DNA from: an uncultured Oxalobacteraceae bacterium
GTDB taxonomy: Bacteria; Pseudomonadota; Gammaproteobacteria; Burkholderiales; Burkholderiaceae
Length of the DNA stretch: 7,443 bases
Assembly (NCBI GenBank): GCA_946478765.1
Contig: CAMLDH010000190.1
Location: 1-7,443 of the forward strand
Reading direction: 5' to 3'
This document shows positions 1 through 4,416 of the stretch, in pieces (position 1 is the stretch's first letter; every line of letters starts with the position of its first letter). The notes below the pieces were generated by a model. That model was not told the DNA's origin. It saw only the letters and a program-made list of their open reading frames with translations, and ran no database searches. The translations under genes were made by a program, and so were the position numbers.

Positions 1-47
1 GAGATAGACCTTGGTGACTGGAGTTCAGACGTGTGCTCTTCCGATCT
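1..47 (+). other. Illumina P7/Read 2 adapter contamination (not genomic)
   Basis: Bases 14-47 are the 34-base TruSeq Read 2 primer (it begins GTGACTGGAGTTCAG and ends CTCTTCCGATCT). Bases 1-5, GAGAT, are the last bases of the P7 flow-cell oligonucleotide. The 8 bases between them (6-13, AGACCTTG) sit exactly where the i7 index belongs. The order P7 end, index, primer is that of an intact library adapter, so this is untrimmed adapter at a contig end. Translations of it give the well-known contaminant peptides VTGVQTCALPI and MCSSDL. Anything predicted to start here is artefactual, and the true sequence begins at base 48. Confidence 0.97.
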
Positions 48-1093
48 TGCACCGCTTTCTGCGCCGGCCCGCGGTATTCTGGCGGCGTGTGGCGCCAGCG
101 CGCCTCCCGGTCCGCCAGAATTTCAGCCGCTGTTACGCCGAGTATGTGGTGCACGTTTTCGCCGACGAAGAGATAGCGGCGATCGCCGTCCGGCCCTTCA
201 AGAAATTGAAAAACGGCCAACGGCAGTGTTTCGGTCAGGTCGATCAGGCGCGTGCGCGCAGTCTCAGCGGCGACCTGCGCTTCAAGCAACTGTCTGGCGA
301 CTTCCTTGGCATCGGTAATATCCTGCCAGAATCCATTGAAGAGGAATCCGCCATCGGGATGCGGAATCGATGTCGACTCTCCCAGCATCCAGCGCAGTGA
401 TCCGTCGGGAAGCCGGATACGGCATTCCTGATGCCATTTCTCGCCGCTGGCCACGACTTTCAGGATCGACTCATTCACCATCGGCAGATCTTCGTCGATG
501 ATGAGAGAAAATACGCGGGCAGCGTCCGTGGTGACTTGTTCCGGCGTCAGCCCCAAGTGGCGCCAGTAGCTGTTTGCAAAAGGGAAGCTGGGAACATTTT
601 CTACCATCCGGAACTGATAGACGGCAACCGGCAGATTATCGGTGACATCGCTCAAGCGGCTATCGGCCTGCTGCAATTTTCGTTCAGCTTCCTGGCGTTC
701 GCTGATCCCCCGAATAAATGCAGTGGCATATTTGCGGCCGCTCTGCAGATAAGCATTGACGGCAATATCGACCGTCAGCACCCTCCCGCTTGAACAATGC
801 AACTGCATTTCGTGCCAGCGCTGCGTTTGCGCGCTGTCGTTGCGAGAGTCACAGGCCTCCCGCACCAGCGTTGCCCAGTCGGGATCGCCGTCGGCGGTCG
901 CGAGCAATGTCCCGATCTGCATCCCGACAGCCTGATTTTTCGCGATGCCAAACAATCGTTCGGCGGCGGAGTTCCAGAATTCGACCTTGCCTTCCCGCTG
1001 CAGTCCGATAATCGCCTCGGGTGCAACATCAAGCATCGCATGCAGCCGCCCGGCAAGTTCGGACATCTCGTCCGGTGCACTGTTCTCGCTCAA
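48..1093 (-). CDS. multi-PAS sensory protein, 3' end missing
   Basis: The reading frame is open from a start near 1093 to the adapter junction at 47, giving 348 residues without a stop. Residues about 15-135 form a PAS domain: LDVAPEAIIGLQREGKVEFWN at 21-41 is the classic PAS core, and ERLFGI follows at 45-50. A second PAS fold spans about 145-262 and ends in a PAC-like segment (RLPDGSLRWMLGE 227-239, then FWQDITDAKE 255-264). Short helical linkers (ERQEAERKLQQADSRL 132-147; AKEVARQLLEAQVAAE 262-277) join the domains. A third PAS domain starts near 283 and is cut. PAS repeats sense ligands, redox state or light and signal to an output domain such as a histidine kinase or GGDEF/EAL; that output would lie in the missing C-terminus, so the type of regulator cannot be told. 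No N-terminal membrane segment is visible, so it is probably cytosolic. I prefer the TTG start at 1093 because GAGG lies 8 bases upstream; an ATG at 1066 in the same frame lacks a good ribosome site. Confidence 0.88.
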
Positions 1094-1101
1094 CTTGACA
1101 T

Positions 1102-1105
1102 CCTC
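1102..1105 (-). promoter_or_regulatory. ribosome binding site supporting a TTG start
   Basis: GAGG on the minus strand is followed by 8 bases and then TTG (1093-1091), the first codon I assign to the PAS protein. The alternative ATG, nine codons further in (1066-1064), has only GCACCGGACGAG before it. This decides the start, although TTG starts are uncommon. Confidence 0.45.
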
Positions 1106-1178
1106 ATGCAGCTTGAAATTTGATCGACGACGGCACCATCCGCAAATGCCCTGTAAATACTCGCAGGTAGTCGTTTCG

Positions 1179-1184
1179 ATTCTA
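1179..1184 (-). promoter_or_regulatory. candidate extended -10 promoter for the PAS gene
   Basis: On the minus strand TGCTAGAAT matches the extended -10 consensus TGnTATAAT with one mismatch in the hexamer. It lies about 86 bases upstream of the TTG start. No good -35 hexamer is found at 16-18 bases; the closest is CTTCAG. An extended -10 can work with a poor -35, so this is plausible but unproven. Confidence 0.35.
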
Positions 1185-1210
1185 GCACGACAAAATCAAG
1201 CTGAAGGGGC

Positions 1211-1280
1211 GCCGAGGCCGCTCTACTTCTGCGGCATGCGTGCATCGAACATGCGATTGCCGCACTGTGCGCACCTCGGC
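1211..1280. repeat. nested inverted repeats in divergent intergenic region
   Basis: GCCGAGG (1211-1217) pairs with CCTCGGC (1274-1280). Within it TGCGGC (1230-1235) pairs with GCCGCA (1259-1264), and CATG-containing words lie inside. The octamer GGCCGCTC also occurs twice in direct orientation, next to the outer arms. The structure sits between the divergent PAS and oxygenase genes, so it may be an operator or a transcribed leader structure of the oxygenase. The sequence is GC-rich, so chance pairing is possible. Confidence 0.35.
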
Positions 1281-1337
1281 CGCTCATGGCGTTTTCGTCA
1301 GCGCAGCCGCGCTCCATTCACCGAGGGAGAAATAAAA

Positions 1338-2570
1338 ATGAGAAAATACAAGTTTCCTGATTGGTTCAATCAAGCGTGGCCGGACAGCCGGCTCGACGCC
1401 ATGAAGGCCGAAGGTGACCTGCTCGCCGATTCGACGGTCGCCATCATTTTCGCCAAAGGAGATCGCGATCTGGTCAATGCCGTAATGCCCGCGCTGCACG
1501 CACCCGGCGCCTGGCCCGCCAATACGCCGCCCGAACTCCAGTCCTATCTCGCCAGTTCGCAAAAATTGCCGGAATGGGCGGATCAAGCGACGCTGACGCG
1601 GGCATACGAATATATGACTACCCATGGCGTGCGCTACAACATAGTCTTGTTGTTCCTGTCCCTGCCGATTCTCAACGCATGGAAAACCGGCGGGGCACAG
1701 ACATTGGCGATGACTGGCCAATTGAGCCAGCGCTTCGCGCGACGTCTGTCAGAAACGCTGCGTTTCGTGCGCGCCGTGATCAAGGAGCAGGCGCTTGGTC
1801 CTGAGGGTGAAGGAATCCGCACCACGCAAAAGGTGCGGCTGATGCACGCCACGATCCGACATTTCGCGCGCAGTGCAGACGGCCCCAACGGCAGCGCCTA
1901 TTGGCAGAAAGATTGGGGACAGCCGATCAACCAGGAAGCGTTGACGGCAACCATGCTCGCGTTCAGCACGCTGGCGGCAGACGGATTGCGAAAACTCGGC
2001 GTACCGGTCTCGGCACAGGAGGAGTCTGATCTTTTGCATCTATGGAAAGTGATCGGCCATATCCTCGGCATCCGCGACGAAAACATGCCGGCCTCGGTGC
2101 ACGAGGCGCAGCTGCTCTGGAAGAAATGTGTAGATCGGAACTTCGGCCGCAGCGACTCCGGCGTCATGCTGACGAAGACGCATATCCAGTTCATGCGAGA
2201 TCTAGCCAAGGGCGATCCGCTGTTGGAGAGTGCGATGGGCGACGCCGACGCAGCGCTGCTGCGCTACCTGATGGGCTATCGGATTGCGGTACGGATGCTG
2301 GGCGCGCCGCGGCCGGGAATCTGGTGGCTGGCGGTATCGCTGGTACGCAAACTATTCGGACTGGCCGAAATCATCGTCGGCATGGATCGGCCTCTGCAAC
2401 TGTGGCTGAACGATCATGCCGCAGCGCTGCTGGAGAAGCTGCAGGAGTTTTGGGACCATCTGGACCAATCCAGGCCGTTCCACATTCCGAGCAAGGCGGA
2501 AGCGGAAGCCGGCATAGGCATGCCGCGCACACCCGTCGTGGCGGCGTCAATCGTACAAGAGACAGTGTAA
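1338..2570 (+). CDS. MpaB/Lcp-type (DUF2236) heme oxygenase family protein
   Basis: The 410-residue protein belongs to the oxygenase MpaB / latex-clearing-protein family (DUF2236), helical proteins of which the studied members bind heme b and cleave or oxidise hydrophobic substrates. It has the usual N-terminal pattern LDAMKAEGDLLAD (19-31) and the core KVRLMHATIRH (165-175). R136 and T140 (RLSET) and H170 have exactly the relative spacing of R164, T168 and the proximal heme ligand H198 of Streptomyces LcpK30 as I recall that numbering, a constant offset of 28. Positions equivalent to LcpK30 E148 and K167 would be A120 and E139, so rubber-type chemistry need not be conserved. No Tat or Sec signal is seen, so the protein is likely cytoplasmic; hydrophobic helices (102-112, 328-347) could contact lipid. 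GGAG lies 8 bases before the ATG. The frame stays open upstream to 945, but that stretch overlaps the PAS gene and lacks family similarity. The substrate is unknown. Confidence 0.85.
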   Translation: MRKYKFPDWFNQAWPDSRLDAMKAEGDLLADSTVAIIFAKGDRDLVNAVMPALHAPGAWPANTPPELQSYLASSQKLPEWADQATLTRAYEYMTTHGVRYNIVLLFLSLPILNAWKTGGAQTLAMTGQLSQRFARRLSETLRFVRAVIKEQALGPEGEGIRTTQKVRLMHATIRHFARSADGPNGSAYWQKDWGQPINQEALTATMLAFSTLAADGLRKLGVPVSAQEESDLLHLWKVIGHILGIRDENMPASVHEAQLLWKKCVDRNFGRSDSGVMLTKTHIQFMRDLAKGDPLLESAMGDADAALLRYLMGYRIAVRMLGAPRPGIWWLAVSLVRKLFGLAEIIVGMDRPLQLWLNDHAAALLEKLQEFWDHLDQSRPFHIPSKAEAEAGIGMPRTPVVAASIVQETV

Positions 2571-2591
2571 AAAAACGACGATGTCATCGTC
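2569..2591 (-). terminator. possible minus-strand terminator
   Basis: Read on the minus strand, GACGAT-GAC-ATCGTC forms a 6-bp stem with a triloop, followed by G and seven T residues (2575-2569) that overlap the oxygenase stop codon. It could end minus-strand transcripts arriving from the small secreted-protein gene, 375 bases away, and so protect the oxygenase gene from antisense reading. The stem is short and half A/T. Confidence 0.35.
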
Positions 2592-2693
2592 TTGTCATTC
2601 CCATTCACTAGAGCGGTTTGCGTGTCAGTGTGAGGGTAGCGAAGCGGTCTGCCGTGTTGATCGGAGGTGAGTGCAAGGGTGGAGCAGGGGTTT

Positions 2694-2711
2694 CGCATCG
2701 CATGCGATGCG
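2694..2711. repeat. perfect 18-bp palindrome inside the MITE-like element
   Basis: CGCATCGCATGCGATGCG equals its own reverse complement. It lies near the middle of the 246-bp element and could be a cruciform tip or a protein-binding site. Confidence 0.85.
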
Positions 2712-2722
2712 CCTGCGTAACG

Positions 2723-2744
2723 GCAATGGCTTGCAAGCCATTGC
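2723..2744. repeat. perfect 22-bp palindrome inside the MITE-like element
   Basis: The arm GCAATGGCTTG is followed directly by its reverse complement, with no mismatch and no spacer. It lies 11 bases after the 18-bp palindrome. Two long perfect palindromes this close together are not expected by chance. Confidence 0.88.
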
Positions 2745-2767
2745 GCGCCCTGCAAGGGCCGAGCACA

Positions 2768-2786
2768 GACAGGGTGGTTCCCTGTC
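2768..2786. repeat. hairpin GACAGGG/CCCTGTC inside the MITE-like element
   Basis: A 7-bp perfect stem encloses the loop TGGTT. An outer GCCGA (from 2759) can pair with TCGGC (2792-2796), giving a two-step stem. The upstream GCCCT/AGGGC hairpin (2747-2759) abuts it, so a transcript of this region would fold into several adjacent stems. Confidence 0.6.
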
Positions 2787-2872
2787 GAGCATCGGCAACG
2801 CTGCAATCGCCTTCGAGCAACGCGGCAGAACCCTTACACTGGCACGCAAACCGCTCTAACATCCCAGGAAAT

Positions 2873-2910
2873 GTGCGACGACATTGCGACGTCGGGCCGC
2901 ACGTTTTTTT
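2873..2910 (+). terminator. candidate terminator of the oxygenase gene
   Basis: GTGCG (2873-2877) pairs with CGCAC (2898-2902), with a further ACG/CGT step inside (an alternative is CGACG/CGTCG). G and seven T residues (2904-2910) follow. The plus orientation fits the oxygenase gene, whose stop is 303 bases upstream. Without the MITE-like element the distance would be only about 55 bases, which suggests that the element inserted between the gene and its terminator. The stem is imperfect, with a 5-base bulge. Confidence 0.45.
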
Positions 2911-2965
2911 CGTCACTTGAAATGGGAATGAAAACTGGTCTTTTCTCTGAAGCGGGTGTCATTGA

Positions 2966-3343
2966 CTAAAAACACTGAAGCGTCACGCCGCTGCCGTGAC
3001 AAGGCCGGCCGTTCTTGTCCAGGTAGGTATTGCCGACACCGCCGCTATACCGATTGCCGCCGGAATCCCAACATCCGCCAGGATCGCAGGTCGTTATAGA
3101 CACCGGCGGATTGACCGGCGACGGTGACGGTGCTGCAGCGCGCGACTCATGCTTCACGGAGACGGGAGGCGTTGACGAGCGACGCTCGATGGCAGGCGGC
3201 ACGATGCGCGTTCGCGCCGTGCGATTCCGCTCTGCGCAAGCAGGCCTTGCCTGGGACACGTGCACTTCGTTGCGTGCAGCGAATGCTTCATCCCCCGCTT
3301 GAACAAAGCCAAGCAGAAACACGAAAACTTTCAGATATTTCAT
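2966..3343 (-). CDS. small secreted protein with C-terminal four-Cys motif
   Basis: The product has 125 residues. Residues 1-22 are a Sec signal peptide: MKYLK, a hydrophobic core VFVFLLGFV, and an AFA cleavage site before ARNEV. A proline/serine/arginine-rich, probably disordered linker follows (about 30-80). The last 40 residues hold a compact motif, CDPGGCWDSGGNRYSGG (86-102) with further cysteines at 115 and 124; C36 lies in the linker. From memory, CDPGGCWDxxGxRY-type tails recur in small uncharacterised proteins of Burkholderiales. The four tail cysteines could form two disulfides in the periplasm or outside the cell. The function is unknown. The frame runs upstream to a GTG at 3463, but a minus-strand terminator (3418-3450) lies between, and that start would hide the signal peptide, so ATG 3343 is preferred although no clear ribosome site precedes it. 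The gene is probably monocistronic. Confidence 0.75.
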   Translation of the reverse strand: MKYLKVFVFLLGFVQAGDEAFAARNEVHVSQARPACAERNRTARTRIVPPAIERRSSTPPVSVKHESRAAAPSPSPVNPPVSITTCDPGGCWDSGGNRYSGGVGNTYLDKNGRPCHGSGVTLQCF

Positions 3344-3417
3344 TGACGGTATTGCGACGCCCGGATATAGCCATTTCGACGTTTTGCGACGCGCTTGGTT
3401 CCGCGCTGAAACCAGCG

Positions 3418-3450
3418 AAAAAAAGTCCGTGACTCTTGCGAGGCACGGAC
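3418..3450 (-). terminator. rho-independent terminator of the PLD-EEP operon
   Basis: On the minus strand GTCCGTG and CACGGAC form a 7-bp stem that continues, after one mismatch, as CTC/GAG closing a four-base loop. Seven T residues (3424-3418) follow directly. It lies about 210 bases beyond the EEP stop codon, with no gene between, so it should end the 6570-3661 transcription unit and insulate the secreted-protein gene. Confidence 0.8.
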
Positions 3451-3575
3451 AAACATCTGCCACTACCGGGGGAGAAAGGAAGACAGATTACGTGCATTAT
3501 CTGCCGATCTTGCTGCGCCTGCATCCTGTTAACTTTGACACTTCGTCAGCATGAATCATCATGGATTTTCGCCCC

Positions 3576-3602
3576 ACCGATCACTTAGAAAAAGTGAGCG
3601 GT
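3576..3602. repeat. hairpin without T-tract
   Basis: ACCG-A-TCACTT, loop AGAAA, AAGTGA-G-CGGT: ten base pairs with one A/G mismatch. It lies some 60 bases past the EEP stop codon on the minus strand. No run of T follows on either strand, so it may be a 3' stabilising structure or an operator rather than a terminator. Confidence 0.5.
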
Positions 3603-3629
3603 CACGTGCCGAATTCAGGAGCATATACT

Positions 3630-3666
3630 GGCTGATACATGCTGACATGGCAGGCGTTTATCAGCC
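3630..3666. repeat. inverted repeat spanning the EEP stop codon
   Basis: GGCTGATA (3630-3637) is the reverse complement of TATCAGCC (3659-3666). The TGA stop of the EEP gene (3663-3661) lies in the right arm. The 21-base loop contains CATG twice. In mRNA it would form an 8-bp stem right at the end of translation. Confidence 0.5.
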
Positions 3667-4404
3667 GTCGATATGCGCAATCAGCGGGAGATGATCGGAG
3701 GCCACCCGCGCCAATGGCGTGCGATGCACCTCGACATGCACCAGCCGATGGCGTGGCCTGATCCAGATACGGTCCAGCGCCAATGCCGGCCAGCGCGACG
3801 GAAAGGTGGCCGGTGCCGGCACCGCCTGGAAATGCGACACCAGCCAGCGCAGCGATCGCCCCCAGACGAACCATTCATTGACGTCGCCCAGCAGAATGAC
3901 CGGCATCTGATGGGTATCGAACACCTGCAGCAAGCGCCGTATTTGATCGCGCCGTTCCGCCAGCCGCAAGCCCAGATGCGTGGCGATCACGCGTAACGGA
4001 TGGCCGTGGCAATCGATGTCTGCATCCAGCGCACCGCGCGGTTCGCGGCTGCCGAACGAAATATCGACCGAACGTGTCTTGATGATCGGATAACGGCTCA
4101 ATACCGCATTGCCATAGCGCCCGTCCGGATCGTTGCAGGTCGGCCCTTCGGCGGCGACAAAGCCGGTCGCCTCTTGCAGCATTGCCAGCACATTCGGTAC
4201 TCGTGTGCCTCCCAGCGGCACTTCCTGCAGCGCGATGATGTCGGCGCGGATTTCACGTAATACCGCGGCAACGCGCTCCGGTGCAAACTTGCGATCAGTG
4301 CCCACGGCGCCATGAATGTTATAGGTCGCGATGGTAAGCGGCCACGGATTGAGATCGGGTGCGACCTGCGCCAGAAGCGGTGATGTTTCAGCGGCAAAAC
4401 TCAT
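3661..4404 (-). CDS. endonuclease/exonuclease/phosphatase (EEP) family protein
   Basis: The product has 247 residues, the usual length for a single EEP domain. All active-site blocks of the DNase I/APE1-like fold are present in order: TYNIHG (27-32, N29), LQEV with the metal-binding E61, YGNAVLSR (97-104, N99), THLGL (142-146, H143), GDVNEW (173-178, D174 and N176), LDRIWI (210-215, D211) and SDHLPL (236-241, D237, H238). The protein should be a metal-dependent phosphodiesterase or phosphatase; the substrate may be nucleic acid, inositol phosphate or a phospholipid head group. No signal peptide is visible. The gene starts 12 bases after the PLD stop, with GGGAG four bases before the ATG, so the two are co-transcribed and perhaps translationally coupled. 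E. coli YbhP, an EEP protein next to the cardiolipin synthase ClsB, is the closest parallel I know, which suggests a role in phospholipid metabolism. I do not assign a symbol because orthology is unproven. Confidence 0.9.
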   Translation of the reverse strand: MSFAAETSPLLAQVAPDLNPWPLTIATYNIHGAVGTDRKFAPERVAAVLREIRADIIALQEVPLGGTRVPNVLAMLQEATGFVAAEGPTCNDPDGRYGNAVLSRYPIIKTRSVDISFGSREPRGALDADIDCHGHPLRVIATHLGLRLAERRDQIRRLLQVFDTHQMPVILLGDVNEWFVWGRSLRWLVSHFQAVPAPATFPSRWPALALDRIWIRPRHRLVHVEVHRTPLARVASDHLPLIAHIDG

Positions 4405-4416
4405 TGCGCTCCCGTG

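Larger units (their letters stand above)
2609..2858. mobile_element. MITE-like element, 246 bp, with TIRs and TA flanks
   Basis: The element spans 2611-2856. The left end (2611-2637) begins GAGCGGTTTGCGTG, and the right end (2830-2856) is its reverse complement with 25 of 27 positions matching. Similarity of the arms continues inward, after a 10-base insertion in the left arm (2638-2647), through TCTGCCG and roughly 25 further bases. A TA dinucleotide lies directly outside each end (2609-2610, 2857-2858), as expected for target duplication by IS630/Tc1-mariner transposases. Internal palindromes lie at 2694-2711 and 2723-2744, and hairpins at 2747-2759 and 2768-2786. No credible coding frame exists inside. 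A non-autonomous miniature inverted-repeat element moved by a transposase in trans is the simplest reading. A structured non-coding RNA or BIME-type repeat is the alternative. Because TA is itself a palindrome, the two TAs could also just be the last 2 bp of the repeat. Confidence 0.7.
3344..3660. other. intergenic stretch without a gene
   Basis: This 317-base gap separates the secreted-protein gene from the EEP/PLD operon. It contains the strong minus-strand terminator (3418-3450), a 10-bp hairpin near 3576-3602, and one arm of the stop-codon hairpin at 3630-3666. On the minus strand just upstream of the secreted-protein gene the weak -10-like word CTATAT occurs, without a clear -35. I see no coding frame with family resemblance or a ribosome site. 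Confidence 0.6.

Noticed and set aside
11..400. Plus-strand open frames starting in the first 47 bases
   Set aside because: Their starts lie in the Illumina adapter and their bodies are antisense to the PAS gene, so they are artefacts.
945..1337. N-terminal extension of the oxygenase frame to 541 residues
   Set aside because: The extra stretch overlaps the PAS gene in antisense and has no family resemblance. A good ribosome site precedes ATG 1338, and family members begin near that point.
2611..2856. CRISPR array or tandem repeats in the palindrome-rich segment
   Set aside because: The repeats are inverted, not direct, and there is no regular repeat-spacer pattern.
2608..2920. Several open frames of 60-100 codons on both strands of the MITE-like region
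   Set aside because: They consist of inverted-repeat and palindrome sequence, have no recognisable domain or ribosome site, and occur on both strands because the element is GC-rich and self-complementary.
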